From Candidatus Poribacteria bacterium (GTDB lineage Bacteria; Poribacteria; WGA-4E; WGA-3G), in assembly GCA_003635315.1 (NCBI GenBank), contig PYJD01000037.1:1-44185 (forward strand): DNA of 44,185 nt, in the 5' to 3' direction. The position numbers and the translations under genes were made by a program. Positions 1 through 7,901 of the stretch are shown piece after piece. The notes under the pieces are model-generated. The model was not told the DNA's origin, searched no databases, and saw only the letters and a list, made by a program, of their open reading frames with translations. Numbering within the stretch: the stretch's first letter is position 1; every line of letters begins with the position of its first letter.

Positions 1-2
1 GG

Positions 3-569
3 TTCGCACGCACAAAACACCTTATGAAACCTTTTATGGAATGTGGCATTGAGTTTGTAATACGGGTTTGTAAAAACAGTTGTTTCTACGACAATGGACA
101 ACGCATCAAGCTGGAAACGCTCCAACAAACCGGAACTTATCCGAATATACTTTATCACAGTACAGAGAAACTCAGGTTGAACCTTTATGTTTTCAAAGAT
201 CCACAACATAAAGAACCGCTTTACCTTGTTTCAAACTGTTTGGTGAATGCCCAACTCTATCTGACCTATAAAAGACGGATGCAGATAGAAGAGAGTTTCC
301 GAGATGTAAAAACGCTTTTTGGATTTCGACATTTGCGTCTAAAACGCAATGAACAAGCACGCATTGCACTGTTATGGTTTATCGGATGTGTAAGTTATGG
401 TATCTGTTTCCTCCATTTTGAGAAAGCTGCGGATAAATGGGCAAAAAGCTATAATACAAGTAAAACAAAATCGTATTCTATTATCTATGTGATAAAACGG
501 GTGCTTGAAAATACTTGGGAACCCGGTATCTTTCTTGATCCGTTTTTTCAGATTTGTGATGGTATCTAA
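3..569 (+). CDS. IS4-type transposase, C-terminal part (truncated by window edge)
   Basis: The reading frame is open from the first bases of the window, so the N-terminus lies outside; the ATG at 24 is internal. About 188 residues are visible. They contain a perfect IS4-family Y-(2)-R-(3)-E-(6)-K signature (YKRRMQIEESFRDVK, about residues 81-95 counting from that ATG), in which the Glu is the third acidic residue of the DDE transposase active site. The remainder is the usual helical C-terminus (LLWFIGCVSYGICFLHFEKAA). It would catalyse cut-and-paste movement of its insertion sequence. It faces the thrC end of the neighbouring operon and is separated from it by about 217 bp. Whether the full element is intact cannot be judged, because its left end is outside the window. 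Confidence 0.85.
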   Translation, partial: FARTKHLMKPFMECGIEFVIRVCKNSCFYDNGQRIKLETLQQTGTYPNILYHSTEKLRLNLYVFKDPQHKEPLYLVSNCLVNAQLYLTYKRRMQIEESFRDVKTLFGFRHLRLKRNEQARIALLWFIGCVSYGICFLHFEKAADKWAKSYNTSKTKSYSIIYVIKRVLENTWEPGIFLDPFFQICDGI

Positions 570-786
570 TCAAATACATATTAGTTGAGTTATTCATTTC
601 CTCTCATAACACAACAAAAATCTCATTTAATATTCATAGGCAAAAACTGGGGGTAAATCAGTTTAAGCTATGTTATGACGAAGGAATGCTGCTATAGCAA
701 CAAGAATCTAACACGGTTAGGTCAGATAATGACTGAATCGTTGAGACTGATCTTTCTGGTATGAGGTTCCAAAAATGGTAGACAGG
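570..786. other. Intergenic region between transposase and thrC, probably containing the IS right end
   Basis: No coding sequence is visible between the convergent transposase and thrC. A G-run (CTGGGGG around 647-653) after an A-rich stretch could belong to the terminal repeat of the insertion sequence, but the partner repeat is outside the window, so this is a guess. A 10-bp perfect palindrome TGCTATAGCA lies at 690-699. I see no clear terminator with a T-run for either gene. Confidence 0.3.
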
Positions 787-2109
787 TTATGAATTTAGAT
801 GATTATCAATTTGTCTGAGAACAGTTTCATAATCTGCTTCTAATTCATGTGGGAGATTCAGATAAGGTGGTGGAGGTTGGTTTGAATCCACATTATGGTA
901 ACCAACCTTGAAGTCAGGAAATTTAAGTCCGTTTGCTGTGGAGATGACGATGACTCTATCATCAGATTGTATCTGTTTTCTTTCAACCATTTTTATAAGA
1001 ACAGCCAAGGCAACCCCAGTATGTGGACAGTTGAATAAACCTGTTCTATCAGCTCTTGCAGCAGCATCGGCTAATTCATCTTCAGTTGCCTGATCCACAA
1101 TACCATCAAACTCTTTCAATATGCGTATTGCTCGATGAATAGAGACAGGGTTCCCGATCTGGATTGCAGTTGCTTGGGTGGATTGTGCAGTGATAGCATG
1201 AAATTCTGTGAAGTCTGTCTGATAACTCCTATAGAGTGGATTTGCGCGTTCTGCTTGGGCACAGGCGATCCTTGGGAGTTTATCAATTATTCCTAATTCA
1301 CGCATCATTAAAAAACCTAATCCAAGAGCAGACACGTTCCCAAGGTTTCCACCCGGAATAATGACCCAGTCCGGTATTTCCCAATTAAACTGTTGGAGGA
1401 TTTCAATGCTGATAGTTTTTTGACCTTCAATGCGTAATGAGTTGATAGAATTAGCGAGATAGAAATCCTTACGTGCTGCAAGTTTTTGGACGATAGTCAT
1501 ACACCCATCAAAATCAGTTTCAAGAGATAATGTAAGGGCTCCATTAGCAATTGGTTGAATAAGTTGTTCACGGGTGACCTTTTCCTTAGGAAGAAGGATA
1601 ATTGCGGGTATTCCTGCAGCTGAAGCATAGGCTGCCAGTGATGCAGAGGTATCACCCGTCGAGGCACACATGACAGCACGGATGTTTCCTGACTCAGACA
1701 TAATCTGGTTTACCATGGAAACTAAAACTGTCATGCCAAGATCTTTGAATGAACCTGTGTGACTGTTTCCACACTGTTTAATCCAAAGATCGGTGAGACC
1801 GAGTTGATCCCCAAACCGTTCTGCCCAAAATAGATTTGTTCCCCCTTCATACATTGAGATGATATGAGCATTATCTATAATTGGACATACAAGTTCTTTT
1901 TTCCCCCAAACGCCACTACCATAGGGGTATTCTGTACGCATATAACGTTGTTCGAAGAGGGATTTCCAATCTTCAGGAGTTCGTTGCTTTAAAGCATCCA
2001 TGTTGTGTTTGACTTGTAATAGTCCATCACAATTTTTACAACGATATATAATTTCGTTGAGTGGATAGGTACAACCTAAATCACACTCAAACCATGCGTC
2101 GTAATTCAT
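787..2109 (-). CDS. thrC: Threonine synthase
   Basis: This PLP enzyme converts O-phosphohomoserine to threonine and phosphate, the last step of threonine biosynthesis. The PLP-lysine motif HTGSFKDLG is present (Lys about 122), with glycine/serine-rich phosphate-binding stretches such as CASTGDTSASLAAYA. The N-terminus carries a small zinc-ribbon-like group (Cys9, Cys13, Cys24, Cys27), as in many bacterial ThrC-type threonine synthases. Length is about 440 aa, normal for the family. I chose the ATG at 2109, which overlaps the scpB stop by one base (TGATG), rather than the TTG one codon upstream; this implies translational coupling. It is the last gene of a minus-strand operon with scpB, scpA, an M50 protease, cca and a cyclase-family gene. 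Confidence 0.95.
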   Translation of the reverse strand: MNYDAWFECDLGCTYPLNEIIYRCKNCDGLLQVKHNMDALKQRTPEDWKSLFEQRYMRTEYPYGSGVWGKKELVCPIIDNAHIISMYEGGTNLFWAERFGDQLGLTDLWIKQCGNSHTGSFKDLGMTVLVSMVNQIMSESGNIRAVMCASTGDTSASLAAYASAAGIPAIILLPKEKVTREQLIQPIANGALTLSLETDFDGCMTIVQKLAARKDFYLANSINSLRIEGQKTISIEILQQFNWEIPDWVIIPGGNLGNVSALGLGFLMMRELGIIDKLPRIACAQAERANPLYRSYQTDFTEFHAITAQSTQATAIQIGNPVSIHRAIRILKEFDGIVDQATEDELADAAARADRTGLFNCPHTGVALAVLIKMVERKQIQSDDRVIVISTANGLKFPDFKVGYHNVDSNQPPPPYLNLPHELEADYETVLRQIDNHLNS

Positions 2110-2738
2110 CAATCTAATTCCTCTTGAACAGCATTTATACTCTCAATACTATTGGAATTGGGAAGAAGTTGTTCTATTTCCTCAAGGGAAGGTAATTCAG
2201 ACCTGTCTTTCAATCCAAATTGTTGAAGGAATGTATCTGTAGTAGAAAATAATAATGAACGTCCAGCACCCTCTTTTCTACCGGATACACATACAAGGTC
2301 TTTTTCAACGAGTGCATTAATAACGCTATCACTATTAACACCTCGGATATTAGAAACATCAGAACGGGTAACGGGTTGTTTATATGCTACAATAGCGAGT
2401 GTTTCCAGTGCAGATGGAGAAAGTGTCACACGAACTTGTTGAATATAAAACTTTCTAATCCAATCGGAATATTCTGGCTTTGAACAGATTTGAAAACCCT
2501 TGGCAATTTCTATCAGATGAAAACTACGGTCCATTTCTTGATATTCATACTGTAGTTTGGTAAGTGCTTTCCGTATATCCCGTATATTTGTTTTGGGAAT
2601 AGCATGTTGAAACTGCTTTAATGTTATGGGGTCACTTGCAGCAAATAGTATAGCTTCTAATATAGATGTAAGTGTCTCATTGGCAGAATCCTGTATGGAT
2701 GTTTGTTCTTCAGTTTCTTCTATTAGTTCATTTTCCAT
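2109..2738 (-). CDS. scpB: Segregation and condensation protein B
   Basis: ScpB is the winged-helix dimer that, with ScpA, forms the kleisin part of the Smc condensin complex needed for chromosome compaction and segregation. The characteristic ScpB core is visible: an N-terminal segment LTSILEAILFAASDPITLKQF, then SPSALETLAIVAYKQPVTRS, and NALVEKDLVCVSGRKEGAGRSLLFSTTDTFLQQFGL. Length (209 aa) is typical. It lies 13 bp downstream of scpA and its TGA stop overlaps the thrC start. Its acidic N- and C-terminal tails are ordinary for the family. Confidence 0.95.
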   Translation of the reverse strand: MENELIEETEEQTSIQDSANETLTSILEAILFAASDPITLKQFQHAIPKTNIRDIRKALTKLQYEYQEMDRSFHLIEIAKGFQICSKPEYSDWIRKFYIQQVRVTLSPSALETLAIVAYKQPVTRSDVSNIRGVNSDSVINALVEKDLVCVSGRKEGAGRSLLFSTTDTFLQQFGLKDRSELPSLEEIEQLLPNSNSIESINAVQEELD

Positions 2739-2751
2739 AATAATACCTGTC

Positions 2752-3549
2752 TTATGCTGTTGAGGTAGAATCTTCTATGTCCTTTGCTTTCACTATATAA
2801 AGACTCTCAAATAAGCCTGTTTGGATAGTCACAATTTTTCCAATTCGTACGAGTTCTAAAACAGCAAGAAATGTAACAATCAGATTAATCTTACTTGATG
2901 TGAATGGAAATAGATCTTCAAAGAGTAATTGATCTGATTTTTCTAATTGATTCTCAATAAAAGATATTTTCTCTTCGACAGTAAAAGTCTCCTCTTCGAC
3001 TGTCTGTATGTCCTCATCAGGCTCTACTGGTGAAATACGGTCATTTATGTTCTTGAATGCTGTTAGGAGATCAAAAAGTGTCGCCTTAATCTCATATGTA
3101 CGGGTATCTTCTAATTCACTATGGATATTAGCACTTCTGTTGAAAATAGATGTACGTCGTTCTGCATAGATATCCAATACCTGTGCTGCTTCTTTATAAC
3201 GTTTATATTCCAATAGTTGTTGTACAAGCTGTTCTTGGTTACCGATTGGATTGTCTGGGGTTGGGACAGTTTGTGGCAGAATGCTCTGTGATTTAATATG
3301 TAATAAAGTAGCTGCCATTACTAAGAAATCAGATGCCACATCTAAGTCTAACTGTTCCATGAGATTGACATATTCCAAATAACGATCTGTAATTTGAGCA
3401 ATTTGGATATCATATATATCCATTTCCTCTGATTTAATTAGATGGAGCAGAAGGTCAAGTGGTCCCTCAAACACATCAAGCTTGACAGAATATATCGGAT
3501 GTTGAATTGAATTCGCAGTTTGTGAATCTGTTAAGATTGGATTATTCAT
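2752..3549 (-). CDS. scpA: Segregation and condensation protein A (kleisin)
   Basis: ScpA is the kleisin subunit that bridges the Smc head domains and binds ScpB. The N-terminal family hallmark YSVKLDVFEGPLDLLLHLIK (about residues 20-39) is clear. It is followed by EEMDIYDIQIAQITDRYLEYV and the LASDFLVMAATLLHIKS-type helix, here written DVASDFLVMAATLLHIKSQSILP. The C-terminal winged-helix segment (KINLIVTFLAVLELVRIGKI) is also present. Length is 265 aa, normal. The gene starts at the ATG at 3549, 29 bp downstream of the M50 protease gene, and is followed 13 bp later by scpB, the usual scpA-scpB order. Confidence 0.96.
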   Translation of the reverse strand: MNNPILTDSQTANSIQHPIYSVKLDVFEGPLDLLLHLIKSEEMDIYDIQIAQITDRYLEYVNLMEQLDLDVASDFLVMAATLLHIKSQSILPQTVPTPDNPIGNQEQLVQQLLEYKRYKEAAQVLDIYAERRTSIFNRSANIHSELEDTRTYEIKATLFDLLTAFKNINDRISPVEPDEDIQTVEEETFTVEEKISFIENQLEKSDQLLFEDLFPFTSSKINLIVTFLAVLELVRIGKIVTIQTGLFESLYIVKAKDIEDSTSTA

Positions 3550-3578
3550 TCTTATAGATTATTTTTATTTGAAGTTAA

Positions 3579-4262
3579 TTAGAATACACCGATAAATTTT
3601 CCAAGAGCGTTATTAATAGCATAACTGATTACCGCAATAATTTGAAGAGGATTATAGATACGGAGAATAGATGGAACAAAAAGCAATAACATTAAAATTG
3701 GCATACCATAAGGGGCAAGTTTTGAAAATTGCCGTGATGCGCGTTCGGGTAATAAACCGTTCACTACGCTAAATCCATCTAAAGGAAAAAGCGGCAGCAT
3801 ATTAAAGGCAGCAAGGAACACACTTATCAAAGCAGAGGTCTTCATGAATTGGTAAATTGCAAGGTGTGTAGTTGATGAATAAGGTGTGAAGTTTATGGTT
3901 AATTCCAATACTCTGATTATGATAAATATAGCTATTGTCAATAGGATATTCATCAATGGTCCGGCAGCAGCAATTAACATGATATCGAATCTGGGATTTT
4001 TGAGATTATATGGGTTAACGGGAACAGGTTTTGCCCAACCAAAGAAACCTCCACCAAATAGTGATCCAATTAGCGGAAGAAACAATGTGCCTATTGGATC
4101 TATATGTACTGCTGGATTGAGCGACATACGTCCTTGATCGCGTGCGGTTGAATCCCCTAACATATTTGCTGATTTCGCATGACCCCATTCATGAAATGTC
4201 AGGAGTATAATGAATTGCGTTACGATAAGGATTGCTCTGTAGATTTGTTCTGGTGATATCAT
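3579..4262 (-). CDS. Site-2-protease-type M50 zinc metallopeptidase
   Basis: This is a small multi-pass membrane protease. The zinc site HEWGH (His24, Glu25, His28) lies in the first membrane segment and the second conserved motif NMLPLFPLDG supplies the aspartate ligand. About five to six hydrophobic segments are visible, with no PDZ domain, which matches the short SpoIVFB/YwhC-like subfamily of about 200-230 aa. Such enzymes often sit next to scpA/scpB, cca or trpS-type genes in bacteria, as seen here. The substrate cannot be deduced. It is part of the minus-strand operon between cca and scpA. Confidence 0.92.
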   Translation of the reverse strand: MISPEQIYRAILIVTQFIILLTFHEWGHAKSANMLGDSTARDQGRMSLNPAVHIDPIGTLFLPLIGSLFGGGFFGWAKPVPVNPYNLKNPRFDIMLIAAAGPLMNILLTIAIFIIIRVLELTINFTPYSSTTHLAIYQFMKTSALISVFLAAFNMLPLFPLDGFSVVNGLLPERASRQFSKLAPYGMPILMLLLFVPSILRIYNPLQIIAVISYAINNALGKFIGVF

Positions 4263-4314
4263 AGATTATAATAGTAAAGTCACTTTCAAATTGTATGTTG
4301 TCATATAGGATAGT

Positions 4315-5799
4315 TTATCCTATATCTGTTTTTTGTTTAAAATAAGAATAAGCTTCTGATTTGGATCTAATGTTACCATCCAATTGTTCAGAGAATATGG
4401 TTTTTAGTATAGATTCAAAGTTCTTCCCTGGTTTTTCTCCCCATTCTATTAAGTCGTTTCCACTAATTATAGGTTGAATAAATCTCAAAGTTAATAAGAA
4501 CTCATTTATATTATCGTACTGTATCTTTGATATATTAGGATCGGATATACTTAGCACTAATGCCTCAAGAGGATATGGCTTCAATATACGATATATTTCA
4601 CTTGATGTGATGGTTGCATTTAATGAATCTAATACAGAATACAAACACTGTAATGTAGTAAAAGGTGATCTAATTTTATACATAATTCCTTCTTCATACA
4701 CTATAGTTTTCTTCTTTTCATAGTCAATTATACACCATTTTCCATTGTGATGTTCCAACAAGACATTTTCTGATAAATCAATCCCAACATTCGTTATTTG
4801 TATTTTAGTGAGTTCTTTAGAGGAAAATGTGGATGGTCTGTGTTTTGAGTCTCCAAAAAATTTCACAAGTTTATGTTCCAAAACCAATCTAAAACATAGA
4901 TATTCTATTATATATGTGGGTATCCCTTGTTTTTCATGCCTGCCAAATAAGGTCATCCAAAGAATCATGTTTGAACAGATACTATCGTTTTCTAAGGACT
5001 GTGATGACCAAGAAATTGCCTTTTGTGCTAACTGAAAATCTTCTGGGAAAGATGGTGGGATCTTCCAATGCGGTGATATTACACTAAGAATACCGAATTT
5101 GGCAAGTTCATTTAGTATTTTGGGTGCGTTTGGTTCCAGTAAAACTCTATCTATTTCATTCCGTATACGTTCACCACTGATATCTGATAGATATGGTATA
5201 GCATCATTAATTAGATTGCAATCCGATTCTGCAATGTTAAAACTATAACGACAAGCATATCTAATTGCTCGAAAAATACGCGTTGGATCATCCGTATAAC
5301 TTTTATCGTGAAGAACTTGGATTGTCCTGCTTCTGAGATCACCAATACCACTAACCTTGTCAATGATTGTTCCAAAATTGGATGTATCTATCTGCATGGC
5401 CAATGCGTTGATGGTAAAATCTCTCCTATGTAAATCATCAGTAATTGAACCAGGAACTACCTTAGGTAACGTTCCAGATTTGTTATACGTTTCGCACCGT
5501 GCAGTGACAAAATCAACTTTAGGTTTATCTGGGTTTTCTGGTGTAACAGATGCAGTGCCAAATTGATGATGAACCTGTATTTTTCCTTTCCAAACTCTAT
5601 GCATCTCTTTTGCTAATTGGATTCCATCCCCTACAACAACAATATCAATATCCAAGTTTTCTCTTTCTAATAGCAGATCTCGTACCGACCCTCCCACGAG
5701 ATAAGCATTCTCACCTGCAATATTCCCAATTTCCTGTAAGGTAGTTAAGAGTGGTTCTGGGATATGTAGTTCCATTTTACCTGAATAAGGCGTTGACAT
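4315..5799 (-). CDS. CCA-adding tRNA nucleotidyltransferase / poly(A) polymerase family
   Basis: This class II nucleotidyltransferase probably adds or repairs the 3' CCA of tRNAs. The N-terminal catalytic domain has LVGGSVRDLLLERENLDIDIVV, which gives the GG and DxD metal-binding motifs (about residues 35-56). It is followed by RRDFTINALAM and the flexible-loop/neck motif DPTRIFRAIRYACRYSF. The 494-aa length is near the usual range; the C-terminal half is divergent and I see no obvious HD phosphohydrolase motif there. Poly(A) polymerase specificity cannot be excluded from sequence alone. It is the second gene of the operon, 34 bp after the cyclase-family gene. Confidence 0.88.
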   Translation of the reverse strand: MSTPYSGKMELHIPEPLLTTLQEIGNIAGENAYLVGGSVRDLLLERENLDIDIVVVGDGIQLAKEMHRVWKGKIQVHHQFGTASVTPENPDKPKVDFVTARCETYNKSGTLPKVVPGSITDDLHRRDFTINALAMQIDTSNFGTIIDKVSGIGDLRSRTIQVLHDKSYTDDPTRIFRAIRYACRYSFNIAESDCNLINDAIPYLSDISGERIRNEIDRVLLEPNAPKILNELAKFGILSVISPHWKIPPSFPEDFQLAQKAISWSSQSLENDSICSNMILWMTLFGRHEKQGIPTYIIEYLCFRLVLEHKLVKFFGDSKHRPSTFSSKELTKIQITNVGIDLSENVLLEHHNGKWCIIDYEKKKTIVYEEGIMYKIRSPFTTLQCLYSVLDSLNATITSSEIYRILKPYPLEALVLSISDPNISKIQYDNINEFLLTLRFIQPIISGNDLIEWGEKPGKNFESILKTIFSEQLDGNIRSKSEAYSYFKQKTDIG

Positions 5800-5833
5800 T
5801 CATGCTATTACATGGAATTAATATTTTTTTATA

Positions 5834-6514
5834 TTATATGAATGCAAAAACTCTGGTAGGTGCTCCCGAACTACGAGCAAGTTTGAGTGGGGCAATCACT
5901 ACCTGAAAATGAGTGGGTAATTGGCTCAAATTACAAAGGTCTTCAACATGAGGGATTCCTGCCCCAAGAAAAACAAGGTGAGCCGGTGGAAGACCATCAT
6001 GGAGTGGTGGATGGCCTGCAACAGCATCAATACTACAGGCATCAGTACCGATTACCTTAATACCTTTCTCAACGAGTAGTTCTGCTGCATCCTCGCTGAA
6101 ACCTATCCATTCTCGGTTGAAGTTGTCTTGATAAACGTATCTATCCATGCCGGTCCGCATAAAGACGATGCTGTCCTTTGGAATATCACCGTTTTCAACA
6201 CTCCAATCATTAATATCTTGTGCAGTTACAGAATCGTTCGGTTTTTTTACAGATGAAAAATCCATTAATATTGCCGATCCATATAGTTTTTCTTGAGGTA
6301 TTTCAGCAACGGTGAAACCATCTGGATACATGAGACAAGGTGTGTCAATATGTGTTGAACAATGTCCAGACATATCCACACGACTTTCAAAGTAACCATC
6401 TTCTTCTAATGTTGCTTGGTCATAGATGTGTACAGGGTCAATAGGTAGTTCTCTTGGACTGTTTTCATCTACGATATATGATAAATCTAATACATTTTGA
6501 AAGGTAGAAGTCAT
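5834..6514 (-). CDS. Cyclase / kynurenine formamidase family hydrolase
   Basis: This member of the metal-dependent cyclase (KynB-like) family has the metal-binding motif HCSTHIDTP (His51, His55, Asp57), a close match to the family HxxTHxDxP. The C-terminal part contains GVKVIGTDACSID-type and HxxLL-like segments (here GIKVIGTDACSID and GHPPLHDGLPPAHLVFLGAGI). Family members hydrolyse N-formylkynurenine, isatin or related amides; the actual substrate is unknown. At 226 aa it is typical in length. It is the first gene of the operon that continues into cca, M50 protease, scpA, scpB and thrC, and it faces a divergent gene across a promoter region with two operator-like boxes. Confidence 0.85.
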   Translation of the reverse strand: MTSTFQNVLDLSYIVDENSPRELPIDPVHIYDQATLEEDGYFESRVDMSGHCSTHIDTPCLMYPDGFTVAEIPQEKLYGSAILMDFSSVKKPNDSVTAQDINDWSVENGDIPKDSIVFMRTGMDRYVYQDNFNREWIGFSEDAAELLVEKGIKVIGTDACSIDAVAGHPPLHDGLPPAHLVFLGAGIPHVEDLCNLSQLPTHFQVVIAPLKLARSSGAPTRVFAFI

Positions 6515-6547
6515 CTATCTTTTTCTCTCTTTCTTATTCCAAAGATG

Positions 6548-6602
6548 TACACAGTATAACATATATTTATCGATCAATACAAGCAGATTGATACACTGTG
6601 TA
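6548..6602. promoter_or_regulatory. Pair of operator-like palindromic boxes in the divergent promoter region
   Basis: TACACTGTGTA at 6592-6602 is a perfect 5+1+5 palindrome. TACACAGTATA at 6548-6558 read on the minus strand is TATACTGTGTA, one mismatch from the first box. The second box overlaps a TATACT -10-like hexamer (6553-6558, minus strand) for the cyclase operon. The first lies 13 bp upstream of the TTGACA -35 of the plus-strand gene. This layout suits a dimeric repressor acting on both promoters. No regulator gene is adjacent, so the binding protein is unknown. Confidence 0.4.
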
Positions 6603-6615
6603 AATAGAAAATGAT

Positions 6616-6645
6616 TTGACAAATATCTATCTGTTTAGGTAAAAT
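6616..6645 (+). promoter_or_regulatory. Sigma-70-type promoter for the 128-aa gene
   Basis: TTGACA at 6616-6621 and TAAAAT at 6640-6645 are separated by 18 bp. They lie about 30 bp upstream of a strong Shine-Dalgarno sequence (AGGAGG, 6665-6670) and the ATG at 6677. Confidence 0.65.
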
Positions 6646-6676
6646 TGGTTATACGATAATAGGTAGGAGGATAGAA

Positions 6677-7063
6677 ATGGCTAACGAAAATGAAGTGAAT
6701 GAAAATCAAGCAGAAAACAATGATAAAAACCCTAAGAGTGGTATTGTCTTTAATGTACAACAAGTCCAGTCAATAGATATTAGCCACGGTTTTAACCATG
6801 TTAAGACTGAAAATGGATGGCATATACATATACTTGAAGCTGGCAAAGTATCTATCAATTTCATAACAAGTATGAGGAAAACTGAGACAACTGTAATGCC
6901 AGGAGATTATATAGAACGTGATGGTGATGACATCATGCTATATAAACACCAATCTGAAGATACATACCGACAACAACGTAGTCCATCCTCGCTAACACGT
7001 TCTCGAGATGAACTGTTAGCCAGTGAAACTGCTATAAAGCCGGTAGAAATACAGAGTCAATAA
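6677..7063 (+). CDS. Hypothetical protein, 128 aa
   Basis: I do not recognise this protein. It starts at the ATG at 6677 behind AGGAGG with 6-nt spacing and a good sigma-70 promoter, so expression is likely. The N-terminal 22 residues are polar, rich in Asn, Glu and Lys, and probably disordered. Residues about 23-95 look like a small beta-rich fold (GIVFNVQQVQSIDIS, GWHIHILEAGKVSINFI, TTVMPGDYIERDGDDIMLYKH), reminiscent of a compact barrel or cupin-like module, but no motif fixes a function. The tail is Ser/Arg-rich. There is no signal peptide or membrane segment. It is divergent from the cyclase-scpAB operon and shares its control region. Confidence 0.7.
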   Translation: MANENEVNENQAENNDKNPKSGIVFNVQQVQSIDISHGFNHVKTENGWHIHILEAGKVSINFITSMRKTETTVMPGDYIERDGDDIMLYKHQSEDTYRQQRSPSSLTRSRDELLASETAIKPVEIQSQ

Positions 7064-7338
7064 TACTTTATTAGAGTTACAGATATGACAGTTTGTTGAG
7101 TGGACTGGAATCCAAGTCTTTAGATTCTATCCGCTTATTATCCATACCATTATTATAATGATACTAAGTTATCAGCTAACTAATGTAAGTAATTGGTAAG
7201 ATGAAAGTTCATCGCAACCCATTATATTCTAACTATTCTTAGATATAATACCGATTTGGAACAGATACACTGCAATAGGAGGAGTGAATCATTTTAAATC
7301 GCATATATAAACTTATTTCCAGTTTGAAAGGTGGCACG

Positions 7339-7788
7339 ATGGTTCCAACATCGGTAATTCTGAGTCCCGAGAGTTATGAAAAGGTTGTTGCTGAAATACT
7401 GAAATCCCCTAAAGGTCATAATCCGGATAACTCCAAAGCTGAAAATCAACTTGCCTTACCTCCTTTATCAGTTCGATCTGAAGACACAGATATTGTTGTT
7501 GTCAAAGAATTAGTTCCTAATCCCTGTCCGATCTGTCACCATCAGCTTAAATTTCTTAGAGAGATGATAGAGCGTTTTGAACGAGAAGGTTCTAACATTA
7601 TAAGATGTCCTTTAGGTCATCGTTATTCAGGAATGATGAAGGTCTACCATCTCAATATCATACGTGAATCTGAAAGTGAAGATATGAATGATATAACTGA
7701 ATGTCCATCCTGTAACAGTAACCGCATTCAGTGTTTAGGTCCATCTGAGATGTTTTGTTTAGATTGTGATTGGGATAGTGGTTGGTAG
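7339..7788 (+). CDS. Zinc-ribbon protein of unknown function, 149 aa
   Basis: The N-terminal 60 residues are unremarkable. The C-terminal half holds two likely zinc-binding clusters: Cys63-x2-Cys66 with Cys90 and His94 (CPICHH ... CPLGH), and Cys122-x2-Cys125 with Cys140-x2-Cys143 (CPSC ... CLDC). The second is a classic zinc ribbon. A DNA, RNA or protein-binding role is possible, but the function is not known. The ATG at 7339 follows AAAGGTGG with about 4-nt spacing. The frame is open further upstream through a TTG (7324) to non-standard codons ATC/ATT (7288/7291) that lie just after a perfect AGGAGG (7277-7282), so the true start is uncertain and could add 16-17 residues. No other stop separates these starts. 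Confidence 0.72.
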   Translation: MVPTSVILSPESYEKVVAEILKSPKGHNPDNSKAENQLALPPLSVRSEDTDIVVVKELVPNPCPICHHQLKFLREMIERFEREGSNIIRCPLGHRYSGMMKVYHLNIIRESESEDMNDITECPSCNSNRIQCLGPSEMFCLDCDWDSGW

Positions 7789-7823
7789 GATAGATAAGTG
7801 TTATGTGATTAGAAACTTATATC

Positions 7824-7870
7824 AGTATATAAGCATCTTATATGAATTGATGATTAGATGCTTATATACT
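7824..7870. terminator. 15-bp perfect inverted repeat between convergent genes
   Basis: AGTATATAAGCATCT (7824-7838) and AGATGCTTATATACT (7856-7870) are exact reverse complements around a 17-nt loop. They sit between the convergent zinc-ribbon gene and groEL. A bidirectional terminator or mRNA 3'-end stabiliser is the likely role. There is no T-run after either arm, so it is not a textbook intrinsic terminator. Confidence 0.5.
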
Positions 7871-7901
7871 ATGTAGGATGGATCTAACTCTTATATATTT
7901 A

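Noticed and set aside
7284..7310. Eight-codon GTG leader peptide upstream of the zinc-ribbon gene
   Set aside because: The GTG is only 1 nt from the AGGAGG, too close for efficient initiation.
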